From the NCBI RefSeq assembly GCF_050436995.1, contig NC_134757.1, forward strand, positions 11,358,501 through 11,422,500: a stretch of 64,000 bases of DNA, given 5' to 3'. Position numbers and translations under genes: made by a program. The notes under the pieces were generated by a model. The model was not told the DNA's origin. It worked only from the letters and a program-made list of their open reading frames with translations, and searched no databases. Position 1 is the stretch's first letter. Each line of letters opens with the position of its first letter. Positions 13,301 through 25,675 of this stretch are shown here, in pieces. The DNA comes from Anticarsia gemmatalis (taxonomy: Eukaryota > Arthropoda > Insecta > Lepidoptera > Erebidae).

Positions 13301-15474
13301 TATTTTTGCGACAGTAATTTGTCTTTGCGGTGATTACTGAGTAATCTGATTTTAGTGTTACTTACGGTAGGATAATGAAACGTTTCTTAATTTTTAGGGG
13401 TGCTAATAGTAAAATTTGTCTATCGCTGTTATAGAGGATATAAAACTTCCGTTTCCATTAAGACTCAGCATTCGACTGTAATATAATTACGTACTAATCA
13501 AAGTTACTTCCATTACATAACGAAGACCAAAAGGCGAATTGACACCCACTTCAGATTAGTGTTATCTAATAAAATTGTGATTTAAGCTTGCTTATAAAAA
13601 TTATGTGCCACAATGTAATAATTCAACAATAAATGACTATTGTCATAATATGACAGAATTAATACCTCAATGGAAGTGAGACTGGAATGTTAAATACTAA
13701 ATATTATAACAATTAAATATTATTACTAAATATTATTATATAAACAACAAAAACCACATTTAAAAATTTCAAATGCAACAAATTTCTATGAAAATAAATA
13801 AAGTACTAAGAACTAAGTTTTCAAAGCCATAAATAAGTATAAACACCAACTAGGAGTTAGTAGCGAATGAAATATATCGTGAGCATGTTGAAACTTTAAA
13901 TTTTAAATGTTATATCTGAGCTAACTTGTTAGAGGTGAAATACGTTTATACGGGACTTCTCGCTTCTGTTTCACACAATTTTATAATGAGGTTTTAATAT
14001 TTAAGTTTGAGATTTTTTGCAATATGGCGCCTGTTATGATTTGGCTGCTTTCATCGTGCAGAATTATTTCCAAAACTAGGCCACAGAACTTTGAGAACAG
14101 CAACAGAAATTGAAAAATCTTGTTAATGAAAGTCATGGGATATCATAGGCTAGAACTAAAATGGAACTAAAAACTGATCAATACTCGCTTGCATTAGAAC
14201 TCAAACTAAACAGACAGCCAGTTGCCACATATAATCCTAAGATCTATATTTTTTGCAAACACACAACACACGTTAATATTGTGACCATCACCAAATGAAA
14301 AATCTATCAAGAAGACCACCAAAAAATTCTCCCAACGTCAAATTCACGCCATAATAGTTTCAAAGTCAAAACTCTACAAATAGCGGAACAGCAATTTCAT
14401 AACTGTCCTAATAAACTACCGCAGATACTTTCCTATCTACCGGTGTAGGACAGATGTAACAATTCCACAGTTCGTAGCCGTACGGCAACGTGACTTGCAC
14501 ACGCTAACGCTTTTTAATATTTCTTCTGTGAGAAATGTTCCTATTAATCGCTAGAAATGCTGGTGCTTTTACCCATTTTTAGAACGGTTTTTGATGTAAA
14601 ACTGTGAAATGTTTCTGGGCCTAGTTTATGCTTTACGTAATTTTTTACATGGTTATAGCAGGAAATTAATTGAAAATTGTATATTGTTCAGAAATCGCGG
14701 AGTAAGAAATATGTGTATTAATTTTGTTTATAAAGTTAGTAGTTGAACATGCATAACTATTTGGTTTAAATTAGAACTAAATAGGTACTTATAGTGAATG
14801 CTATTATATTTATGCTGAAAGCAGGATTAAAATTCGTAAATTGTACCCTTCTTTGGTCAAGTGCTTTTTAGACACTGCCTTGATGTTCCTCATAGCATAG
14901 AAATTTAAGCAGTAGCGAAAGAAAGGCAAAACTTCAGCACCCTCATAAAATGAAAATTAAGCAAATTATTTAAAAAGTATGCCAAAAGTCAAAGTTCAGC
15001 AAAGACAAACAGAATTATATCCACACATGACATGACATATAAGGAAAATGTACCAATAATCAGCGGGATACCACTCGATTGATGGGAATGAATATTAACG
15101 ACCGAATATGGAAGGAAATGGAATAAGGGAGATGATTTGTGAAGGAAATGATTTTTGATGGTTTGTGTAAATTAATAAAGGATGGAAGAATTGTGCTTTT
15201 TCATGGGTGAAAGCTGTTAATGGTAAATTGGTGATGAGAAAAGCCGATGTGAATATTCAACGTGTTTTATGTATGTAGTTGTAACATCAAATACTTACTT
15301 TACCAGCTGGGATCGCGGGCTCGATTTTGATTGGAAAGAACTAAGACCCCGAATTACTGATCCTTAAAAAATCTCACTACTATAATGAAAATATGATATT
15401 CCACGTGATAAAGTTCCGCTAATTGATTAAAAATAATTTTAGTTTGATACATTTTTTTTCATTGATCTTTGACA
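10346..15474. other. AT-rich non-coding
   Basis: No coding sequence or RNA gene. It holds the 19-bp tandem duplication at 11615-11652. The stretch 13140-13340, with TAAT-type motifs, is not repeat-like and could be regulatory, but this is not testable here. Confidence 0.5.
11615..11652. repeat. Perfect tandem duplication of 19 bp
   Basis: TAATATTTCATGTATTTCA is repeated twice head to tail. It is probably a replication-slippage product. Confidence 0.85.
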
Positions 15475-15660
15475 ATCGTTACCAATAGTGAGAAGCTTGA
15501 AAGTCTTACCGAGGGGTATCGTGTAGGTACGTAGGTAAACTGCGTTGTGGATATCCGGTAGACAGTCACACCATGAAACATACTGGTATTCAGCTGCATC
15601 CGGTGAGACTGGAAGCCGACTCCAATACAGTTTGACGAAAGGTTAGACTGATGATGGCCC
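15475..15660 (+). mobile_element. Truncated copy of the 22592-22963 repeat family
   Basis: Contains 'atccggtgagactggaagcc' and ends 'agactgatgatgg'. The preceding 'agaagcttgaaagtcttacc' matches the other strand of the 22.6-22.8 kb copy. Confidence 0.6.
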
Positions 15661-16029
15661 ATGATAAGGTCCCCAAAATGATAACGAGTAATTATAGCTT
15701 TGTTCTCTCTCCCGTATACATTTTTTTTTACTTTAAATTTACTGCCTACTGCACTCTAAGTACAATTTTATCTAAAGAAAAATATTTACAAACCAAGTCC
15801 TTAACGGCCAGCGCTATTACCAAGATCGTTAGTAGCGTGCATTTTAAAATATTCTCAATAAATACTTGGCCGGCAATTTCTAATAAATAGTGGAGGCATT
15901 TTAAATGCAGCAGCTCTCCATTTTCCTGGTCTCTAAGGGGAAGATGACCGACATACTTGTCTTAATTAACTGCAGTTGAATGATAAAAAGCTTTTATATC
16001 GGCAAAATGGAAAACATGAAAATTATAAA

Positions 16030-16200
16030 AACAACTATCTTTTGCCCGCAACTTAGTCAGGGTGATGTGTGGCTTAGAACAGAATCGTCATACAAACTTC
16101 CATCCCCTATTTAATCCCTTTGGGGGTAGATATATCTAATTCATTTCTTAACGGATGCTTACGTCATAACATCTACCTGCATGCCAAATTCAGCCCTATT
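16030..16200 (-). mobile_element. Helitron-like fragment, reverse copy of 18735-18941
   Basis: On the minus strand it reads 'gaatttggcatgcaggtaga', 'aaataggggatggaagtttg' and ends 'ttgcgggcaaaaga'. These are the same landmarks as the plus-strand copy at 18735-18941. The terminal CTAG is mutated to ATAG. Confidence 0.5.
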
Positions 16201-16786
16201 CGTCCTGTGGTTCGGGCTGTGCGTTAATAAATGACTATGTCAGTCAGTCAGTTGGCAGACTATGTACAAACTTATGGCATCTTAAAAACCAATCTTATAT
16301 ACACAAGGTATATTAGAATTTAGTACGTTTTAAATGAAGAATTACCTAAAAAAGGGATATAATTACTTACTTCTCTACTCTCTCACTTAGATAATTGGGT
16401 TTCAATACACAACCGTCCCTCATAATCTACTATTCAGTTACAAATATCAGTCAAAGTAACAATATTACTACTCGATTACAGTGACTAACCTACATTTTCA
16501 AGCAATCACTAGCTCAATACCTACAATCTTAACGGAAACAAACAGATTCGGAACAGATTCCCAGTTTTATGTGAACTTAACGATGCACGAAGCAGTAACG
16601 GAAAATTTATGAAAGCGAAAATCTTTTCCTTTCTATCTGAAAGTGAAAAACTAGAATAGTAGGTATTCGTCATGTCTGTTCGTAAGATTCTTGGAATTTA
16701 TATGATTTATGCTATTTTTATCGAAATTACAAGGATTATTTTTTGAGAGTTAGTTTTTGTATTCAGTGATTTAAAGACAATTAATA

Positions 16787-16930
16787 CATACATACATAAT
16801 ATCACGTCTTTTTCCCATAGGGGTTGATAAAGACCAAATAACGCCACTTAGTACGATCCTGACAAACTACCCTTGCTTCATTCACATCCATACATCTTGT
16901 CATACAGGACCGCCGGTTATGAGTACGAAA
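16787..16930 (+). repeat. Dispersed lepidopteran repeat ('tcccataggggt')
   Basis: 'taatatcacgtctttttccc' followed by ataggggttg, 'acgccacttagtacgatcct' and 'catacaggaccgccggtt' form a phrase order I recognise from repeats in moth genomes. The class is unknown. Confidence 0.4.
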
Positions 16931-18734
16931 GACAATTAATATTGTTGTAACCAAGCTTGTAACTTCAGAAAAACTGTAGCAAAAATGACAATTAATGTTG
17001 AATAAAGACTTTCTATAATATTATACTCAAATTTGACATATTTTAATGCCGAGAGCCTCATTAAAAAAACGACTTCAATTAAACAATTAACAGTCGTAAC
17101 CACCCATCAAAAACACCGACTTTAATCAACATAACTTAACCTCTCATCGACAGCAATCTACGGATCCCCTCTTACGTTGAAATTATTAATATCTTATAAG
17201 AAATCCTTAGAGAGTTCATCGTAAAAAATGTTGTTTATTTTCAGAAATTGGAGGGACTTATCAAGTAAATATTTGCCCAATGAAAATTAATGTTTCCTTT
17301 ACATAACTTTAGATATACCGTAATGTGTATAATTGAATTGCTTTTCAAATGATTTTACGGGTAATTTGTCAGATCGTTTTTAGTATTTATCCGTACTTGT
17401 ATTGAGCATGTTAGAGGTTTCTGTACGGTTTGAATGGCTATAACAACATTGCATGATTAGTTCCTAGAAGTAAATCTGTACAAAGAACAGTTGTTATTGA
17501 GTAGCTATAGAAATGTATCATACATTGCATGTTCCGGCGTATAATTTGTCACGACACCAAGTTTGATCGAAATCGCCTCTTTCACATTACGCATTTTGTA
17601 AATTGTATAAGGTTGGCGTGGAATTAATTCTTCTAAATTAGACAACAATTTTGGTATTATGGGGTAAACCTGAAGACAACAGTCAAATGACTGGGGTAAA
17701 TGAAAACCTATAATTGTTTTATATTAATTATTATTATAAGTACCATTTATAGGTACTATTAACGTTCCAGGGAAAACTCAAAGCATTTTTCAGTACATTT
17801 TACTGCTGCAAAGCCTACCGTTTTAAATGCTCCTGTTAAGTTAAAAGCGAATCGGCTTTCAATCGATGCATTTATGAAGTTCAATTTCTGATGATTTTAC
17901 AATCGGCTTTGGAGCGCAATGACTTTGTTCAAGCTTTTTCCAGAACGGCTTTTGACGTACCTAATTAAGTGAGCAGTGCATAAATATATTATAAAATAAA
18001 TTACGAACAAATTTAGGCCGCAAAATAGCTGAGCGTAACTTTAGAGAAATACAAATAGAAACACTAACTTATTACAATTTTTGAATTTATTATTACGGAT
18101 AGTTATTAGCGCAGAAAAAGCTGCAAAATATTAGACATCTAAAATATGTTTGTGATTAATTGACAGTTAATTTTAGACGTGGATGTACTCGTACGATAAA
18201 GCCGGCTCCTAAACAGGTGTTAAACAAAAAAAAGGATTTAAAAAATATATTTGATGTTTCAAAACTAAATAGGAGCGCAATACAGTAAACTTGGTACTAT
18301 AACATATAACTGAAGAAGCTGTGACAAACAAATTAACAAGCCATAAAACGTATTTTCATTTGATTCTTACAAAACTTGTACTTAAACAAGACGCTGAAGT
18401 TAGTCCATAATTTTCAAAAACTTACTTCGTTTAAAGCAAGTTTTTAATTATTTTTCACTGAAGTGCATTTTATGAGGACCGTTACTGAGCATCGATTAGT
18501 CGTCTGACAACGAAGTAGAAGATCAGAATGTTCTATAGTGCATAGTAAATGTCATAAGTGTAAAAACATTTTATGAGCTTAACTTTTTCAAGGTAATTAA
18601 CGTCAGACTGGTGACTAGTTGTAAAAACATCAGCGAAATCCTCTTTACAATAGGTATTTATGTTTTTGAGAGACATGTGCGGACTCCAAGTAACGTGGGA
18701 CAAGAATAAGAAAAAGAAGAACCCAATAATGTAA
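16931..18734. other. AT-rich non-coding
   Basis: Nothing recognised beyond scattered A/T runs. Confidence 0.5.
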
Positions 18735-18941
18735 TTTACCAGCCGATTTTAACGCAGATTAGATCAGAATCAGTCCACGTTGAAATTTGGCATGTAGGTA
18801 GATGTTATGACGTGGGACATCCACTAAGAAACGATTTTGATCAATTCTGCCCCTAAAGGAATAAAATAGGGGATGAAAGTTTGTATGCAAATTCTGTCTT
18901 AAGTCACAAACCACGCGGACGAAGTCGCGGGCAAAAGCTAG
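18735..18941 (+). mobile_element. Helitron-like fragment ending 'gtcgcgggcaaaagCTAG'
   Basis: Contains 'gttgaaatttggcatgtagg' and ends 'gaagtcgcgggcaaaagCTAG' before T. A related copy lies in reverse orientation at about 16030-16200. Confidence 0.55.
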
Positions 18942-19373
18942 TACTTTATATAAACTCCGTAACTACCTCATTACTAGGTGAATAGCAGTAAATCACGCTA
19001 CTAATCACTATATGAAAGAAAACTTGATATTTCTTGCTTCAATCAACAAAAGATTAATACCAAACGACCCATAAAAAATATTAAAGCACTTCAAAACGCC
19101 TATAACTTGGAGCAACATTTAATTAACTCGAGATTTTTACTGTAAATTGAAAAAATGTTACATTCCTATAGTTGATGTCTTCTTTCGTTCAATGAGTTCG
19201 TCTCCTGAAGGAAATTAAATTTTAATATAAAGCTCTTCGTTGAATTAACCTTTGTACGTTGAACGGTATTGTTATCTCGGATATCAGTGGCTTTATTGTG
19301 ATGAAATGATGGAAGATTGTGACGCTAATCGATTTTTGACACGGGTGAACTCATAACGACCATTTTACTTTTT

Positions 19374-19500
19374 AAGTATTTATTTAGAAATGTATAAGTA
19401 TGTTTATCAGTTATTTGATTACTATGGGACAAGCTTTTAGTTTGGAATCAGATAACCATTTATAAGTTTTGCAATGATATTTATTTACGTGATTGTATCC
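19374..19500 (+). mobile_element. SINE body fragment
   Basis: 'tatttatttagaaatgtata', 'ggaatcagataacc' and 'gcaatgatatttattt' parallel the body of the SINE at 7265-7520. The tRNA-like head is absent (5' truncation). Confidence 0.55.
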
Positions 19501-20756
19501 AGTTGATAGATTAAAACTTTTAGAAGACTACCTTTGAAGTTTTTTGCAGCATTATTTTACTCAACAGCTTTTCAATTGGCTTTAATACCCTAGAAGTCTT
19601 TTTAACCCTAGTTCCAGAAAACTGTTCTAAATCACTAAATTTGTTCCTATAGATAACTTCGTCAATCAATAAAAACCATATTATAAAAATCCGTTAAGTA
19701 GTTTCTGCGTTTTTCGAGCGGGCAGACAGTTTCAGCCGGGGACTTTGTTTCATATTGAAGAAACTATACATACCTTTGAACACATAACGTACGTGACTAA
19801 ATCATTCTAAAGCAATATCATTAAAGATTCGAAACCGGGTAAAATAGTTTCAGACTAAAACATTTCAGACAAACTTACGTGTACATTTAGTCGAAATTCA
19901 TTGCCTTTTCACCCTTCACTGTAGTATAACGCTACAAAATTACATATACCCGATCTATATTAACAGTAAGCTGTTTTAATGCATCTCGATTTTAGTCGGT
20001 TTATACCTTTTGTGCCCGACTCATATATCTTTGGAATTACGCTCGGATTACACGGCGTATGTGTGGATTACCCTGTGTTTTGTGGTTCAGATAACTATGA
20101 AGATAGAAATGTATACGTTATTTAGTTTTTGGGTGATATACGTTTTTATTCAAATATTATTTAAACAAGTTAAACACTTGCACGTCCTACGTTAATTGTT
20201 AAACATAGCATGATTATTATTTACTATAGAAAAAGCTTTGTTTTTTATTGATGAAAATATTAATGGTGTTAACTTTTATCAACCACTGCTAGCGCCAAAC
20301 ATTATAGGTACAAACCGAAGTAAAAATTTTATAGCGGTAAATATCCTGTTCATCAGATAATTATACTATTGCGAAACACACCATTAGTTCCTTGTAAGAT
20401 TTGAACCTAGAACTCACTGTTACAAGTAAAACTAAAGAGCACACTTTAACCACGGCATTACATGCAAAGCGGCTTGAACAATTCAGTAAATTTCAGCCAA
20501 ATCGAACGACATTACGAAAGGCACATCCATCGTAGTAAATTACAACGGGCTATTAGCTCGAACACGATCGCTAATATGCTTGCCAAACGTAGTAATTATG
20601 ACTGCAGTTATTTATCGGTATTGCGAGGCATCTTGTTTGGTAAAGGCTTTTAATGCATTTGGCATATGATAATGATTTTCTTATACATCTTTGTTTGAGT
20701 GATATAGGCGATTTACTTAGAGGAAATGTCAAATTTAATGCAATAGATGGAATTAA

Positions 20757-20925
20757 CGCAGTCAGTGTAGTTTGACAACCAGTTTCAGATCTGGGTTATA
20801 GCCCAGGTAACCAGGTCCAATAGGCAGTCGCTCATACTGGTATCCAGTTGTATCCGGTGAGACTGAAAGCCGTCTTCAACATAGTTGTAAGAAAAGCTAG
20901 GCCGATGATGATGAAATTGTACTAA
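20757..20925 (+). mobile_element. Truncated copy of the 22592-22963 repeat family
   Basis: Contains 'tatccggtgagactgaaagc' and ends in the GATGATGAT-type tail 'gccgatgatgatga'. It has the same orientation as the copy at 15475. Confidence 0.6.
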
Positions 20926-21702
20926 CACTTTAATGGTCTCATTAAAAAGCTGAATGGGCCTTTGTCATCCGGTAGAATGTTAAAATATACCTGACAAGTA
21001 CGGCTTTTAATTTAAATCTATCTATCTTAGGCTCAAATACTTTATAAACCTTGATACAATTTGACAGAATGACAAACATACGTAGTTCCTGTAGGCTATT
21101 TAAGAAAGCGATCGTTATTTCTAATATTTGAAAATCAAGAATCTAGTTTTTCATCAAGATTATTGGCTGTAGAACAGATTATTCGACTAAATAAATCAAC
21201 AATTTCGTAAATAATGCACGCATTAACTTGCGTTCCATTGATTAAATTTTTCACATATTGAAATACACACAATGGTTTCAATTAAGAGTCGAAATTGAAA
21301 GGCTCCGGGACATTATGGCCATCTGCGTCGGTTTAAGGCTTTGTTCACACTGAACAGTGAACACTGATATTCGCCATCTTACTTTAGTCATGACTAGTGG
21401 GTGGGGCTAGACGGTTGCTTTTTTTTTAAATTTAATTCTTTACCCGCAGTTTATGATAAACTCTGAAGAAAAAATATAAACCAGTCTTGTAGTTTTACAA
21501 TAACATTATAAACAACATAAATATCGACATTTCTCATTTATCATGTTATTCTTATGAATTTAACCATGAAAGTCTCTTATTTCTTGCGTCAGTATCAGTA
21601 CCAGAAGCTGTACTAACAAGTATTTTAAGTAATAACATAAAAACTACAGATATTTCAATATCTATATCAATCATTAATGAATATCTAAGCGGCGTATTTT
21701 AA

Positions 21703-21976
21703 TCTATATACTAATATAATAAAGCTGAAGAGTTTGTTTGTTTGTTTGATTGTTTGTTTGTTTGTTTGTTTGAACGCGCTAATCTCAGGAACTACTGGTC
21801 CGATTTGAAAAATTCTTTCAGTGTTAGATAGCCCATTTATCGAGAAAGGCTATAGGCTATATAACATCACGCTACGGTCATTAAGAGCGGAGTAGCAACG
21901 AAAAATGTTACTAAAACGGGGAAAATTTTGACCCATTCTCTTAGGTGACGCAAGCGAAGTTGCGCGGGTCAGCTAG
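21703..21976 (+). mobile_element. Non-autonomous Helitron-like element, full length
   Basis: Starts TCTATATACTAATATAATAA, then a GTTTGTTT run, then 'aacgcgctaatctcaggaac', and ends GCGCGGGTCAGCTAG. It is flanked by A and T, as expected of Helitron insertion, with no target duplication. It matches the copy at 30212 over most of its length. This type resembles the Lep1 elements described from Lepidoptera (from memory). Confidence 0.8.
21731..21772. repeat. GTTT microsatellite inside Helitron-like element
   Basis: A run of GTTTGTTT units with one interruption (gattgtttg). The sister copy at about 30240-30262 has a shorter run, so the repeat length varies between copies. Confidence 0.8.
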
Positions 21977-22009
21977 TCATCAATATTTATAAAACTCTTC
22001 CATTACTGA

Positions 22010-22151
22010 GTGACTGATGGACAACGCACAGCCGAAACTACTAAGCGTAGAAACCTAAAATTTGGTATGAAGATTCCTTAGGAAGTTAAAAGGAGCACTA
22101 AGAGAAGATTTTGAGTGAAATTCCACCCCCAACTCCGCGGCCGTAAGCTAG
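22010..22151 (+). mobile_element. Helitron-like element, another subfamily
   Basis: Contains 'acaacgcacagccgaaacta' and ends 'ccgcggccgtaagCTAG' before T. It starts about 30 bp after the full-length Helitron-like element at 21703-21976. The left end is uncertain. Confidence 0.45.
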
Positions 22152-22591
22152 TTTAGTATATTATGTCAAACGGCCAACACCCAGACTTTCATCAATCGCA
22201 AACTGCAACTACAAACAATCGTCTCAAAGTTTCGAAGCAATCACCGCGATCGCAGTCTCATTGTCATCGGTATGAATGAACCTTTGTAAAATCAATGTTC
22301 AATTATAGTCCATCCATCTGTTATTGTAATTGATATGACACGTTACAAAGTTCATATTAGAAATGGTTATTTATTTTATTATTCAGAATTAATTCATTTG
22401 GGTATTCACTTTTGAATATGATTATTGAATACACGTGTGTTGGATATTAGGTACGTAGAAAAATGAATAAGAATATTTTGCCCACAACTTAATGTGCATG
22501 AAATACTGTTTATGTTAAAATGTAAATAATATAAAAGCTAGCATTAATATTAATAACTAAACTGTTTCGAAACTTTTTCATTTTTTCATTA

Positions 22592-22963
22592 TATTCGCTT
22601 AGCCTTTGTTCCCAACTATGTTTGAGTCAGCTTCCAGTCTCATCGGATGCAGCTAGCTTATATACCAGTGTTTTACATGAAGCGACTGCCTATCTGACCT
22701 TCACAACCCAGTTACTTAGGTATTAACACGATACCCTTCGCTAAGACTGGTTGTCAGACTTTCAAGCTTCTGACTACTGTTAACGACTGTCAAAGATCTT
22801 CGAAAATGAGGGCCGGGACCCACAATTTAACGTGCCTTCCGAAACACGGAGGAACTCGATATGTTTAAGATGGTCACCAATCTACGGAACAACCTCGGCA
22901 AGCGTAGCTTAACCTTAATCGATCCGTGCGGCTGTTGTAAACGAAGCCACGAGCTCCTCTTTT
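22592..22963 (-). mobile_element. SINE-like retroelement with 18-bp target duplication
   Basis: A 372-bp insert flanked by a perfect 18-bp direct repeat (22574-22591 and 22964-22981, TTTTTCATTTTTTCATTA). Minus-strand sense begins near 'gagctcgtggcttcgtttac' and contains 'tccgtgtttcggaaggcacg'. It ends with 'gagactggaagctgactcaa'. Truncated relatives lie at 15475-15660 and 20757-20925. Confidence 0.65.
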
Positions 22964-23590
22964 TTTTTCATTTTTTCATTACATCTTTATTTTTCGTAAA
23001 CAAGGTGATTACAATATTCCCACAGGACTGACTATCAGGGCGTCTTAAAGCCGAATTTAAAAGGAAAAAATCTAAAAAAATAAATTGGATAAGTGGACAT
23101 CATACCGGAGCCAATTACTCAAAGACTTAGAGATAAAAGTAATTAACTTGGAATTTTTCCTTATCAATCGAAATAGTATTTACATGAACTCCAGAAAAAC
23201 GTTTTAAAATAATTTCCTGTAAACGCAAAGGCAATGAAAGTACAACACTAAAGGTAAGAAAAATATTTTTAACTTCGAAATTAATTTGAAAAAATTCAGA
23301 GTCAAATTAATTGATGGTAATGTATAAATGAAGAAAAAAAATTAACATTTTTTCCAGATGATTTTTTATTCATGATCGTTTTTAAAGCCCTTTAAAGAGA
23401 CTAGAGCCATAAAGAAAAGCTGACTTATAATTTCACTTCAAAGGGGTATTAAACATAGTAATATAGTCTGACCCGCGGTTCCGTTCATGTTCAAAGTTCC
23501 ATCCCTGCATTTGAACAGCTTAGGTGTAAGGATTACAAGTAGCCTATACCCGTTATAGAGCACAGGCTACTGGTAATCTTTAACGATTAC

Positions 23591-23782
23591 TCTTTTTTTG
23601 TCAGGAAAATGCATTACTGCATTTCCCGCTTCAGGGAGCAAGCGGGGGTCTGTCGGGCACTCCCGCCGGCTAGGCATTCCGGCTTTAAATTGGGCATACC
23701 CACTAAAAACCTGACGTTGTTCCTTCCACGGCCACCATAACGTGGCCAGGACGCGGTACCTCCAATCGGATACTCCGCGTTA
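23591..23782 (-). mobile_element. GC-rich truncated retroelement with 9-bp target duplication
   Basis: A 192-bp GC-rich insert between two AACGATTAC repeats (23582-23590 and 23783-23791). On the minus strand it ends in an A-rich tail (gacaaaaaaaga), as expected after target-primed reverse transcription. It includes the stem-rich phrase 'gcgggagtgcccgacagacc'. Confidence 0.65.
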
Positions 23783-25603
23783 AACGATTACCCTGCCATC
23801 AGAATCTGTTTAGCAAAGTGGCCTTTACAACGTAACAAACAGACAGGCTTTAACATTTGTATTATATAAAAGTACAGGCAAAGTACAAAAGGAATTCCAG
23901 AACTTTAAAGCCTTAATTAGTCTTAACTCATCACATTTCAAAGATAAGATCTAAATAATTCACCTTTCGAACAAAACCCTTACATGCGTGACCTTTGAAT
24001 ATTAAATATATTGAATTATACTATTCCCTCGGCTCACTGGATGAAATATAATTTCTTTCGTCACTCGGGAGACAGTAACTTTATTACTTGAAGAATTAAT
24101 TTAATCCTCGTCTCAACGGATTAATAATTTTATCAAAACTTCAAATCTGTGAATAAGGTTCGTGTAATACGTTTAAAACATATTTTATACGTCTCCAACA
24201 AATTGTGGGGAACAAGTTTTGTAAGGTAATTCGAATTTAGACTTGCAAGTGTGGCTTTTTAAGCTAGGGATTATTTACCTTTTTCGGCTTCCTTATCAGG
24301 AAACGCGTCTTAATTAGTATCGATAGTTGAAATAAATTTAAAAAAAAAATTGTTTCTCTATTACCAAAAACGCAACACCTAAAGTGTTAGCGCACTGGGC
24401 ACTGGGCGCTCTCCAGATTTTCGTATAAAATATTTCGATAGTTGGTGAAGACTGTGATATTTATGAAATGAATATTAGCGAAAGACATTTCCGTAGCGCA
24501 GTAGCAACATCGCACACTGAGCAATTTTATTGTACCGAAGCTTAGACAAATGGTTCTTCACAAAAACTCCCTTGCCCTGCTGTGCCTCGGAGAGTATTTC
24601 AACAACGAACACAGTACCGCCCACAACGCCTGCCATCCAAAACGCATCACCTAATTACAACAAAAAGTCCACAGTAACAAAACACTAACGTTGAACAAAC
24701 TTCATTATTATTAAAGCAGCTCCATTCTGTTCCATTCTGCTCCATAGTTACCTCCCAAAAATAGCCAAACAAACTTTTGTTCAAGCGAAACTAGTCAAAA
24801 AGTTAATTTGGAAACATATTATACAATCCTTCGTAATCGGAGTTTAGGTGAATTAATTTACGACGCGAAGTTGGGACGCCCGAATAATAGACGGTTACTG
24901 TTTGTGTTGTTCACTTGATATGAATTATTTATGAGGTTTTTTGGCTAGGCTATTATTGGCTGTTAAGTGGTGCATGCTTTTGAGAGTTAAAAGTTGATTA
25001 AAACCTAGCTTCTACTGATTTGTATTGTAACCTCAATCTATCGAGTTTTGTTTTCAGCGAATGGTATCGACTATTTTGTATAGACGTCCGATCAGCGCTT
25101 CTAGCTATTTGTAATTAACTAAAACATTTACAACAAACAGGCCTTGTCTCGAAACGAGAGAGGGTTTGAGTATTTTAGTAAGAGTTATGGTATCGGAACG
25201 TAAGAGGCTTAAAGTCTTTTAATAAGAGCTAGGTTATGTTTGGCGACGACAAAAAAAAACATTTTTTTAGCAAACAACACAACACTATTAATTCTAGTTT
25301 CTGAACAGTCCAGTCTCAATTATAAGGCTCTATTTTCTATTAACACTATACAATAAAAGTGTAAATGTGTCTGGTCGAAACTGTGTATTGTAAAAATAAA
25401 TGAGATTTTTAATTGAGTTTGAAAATTGTACAACTAAACAATGTACGTTTTGCTATATTATTTTATTTTTCCTGTGGAAGATATCGAAATCCTTTTGCAG
25501 ACTATCGCACACTCAGAGAAACTCAGATCACATTTTTGAAGTAAATTCCAAAGTAAGACAAATGATAATCTATTTAGAGAATTGGCGTTAGACAGAAACT
25601 GGT

Positions 25604-25675
25604 GGAAGATTTGGGGAGAGACCTTTGCCCAACAATGGAGCAGCTTAGGTTAATACATAAAAAAAAAGTATATAG
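25604..25675 (+). mobile_element. Fragment of the 'gcccaacaatgga' retroelement family
   Basis: 'gagacctttgcccaacaatg' followed by gagcagctt and an A run is the same 3' tail as at 3025 and 60643. Confidence 0.5.
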
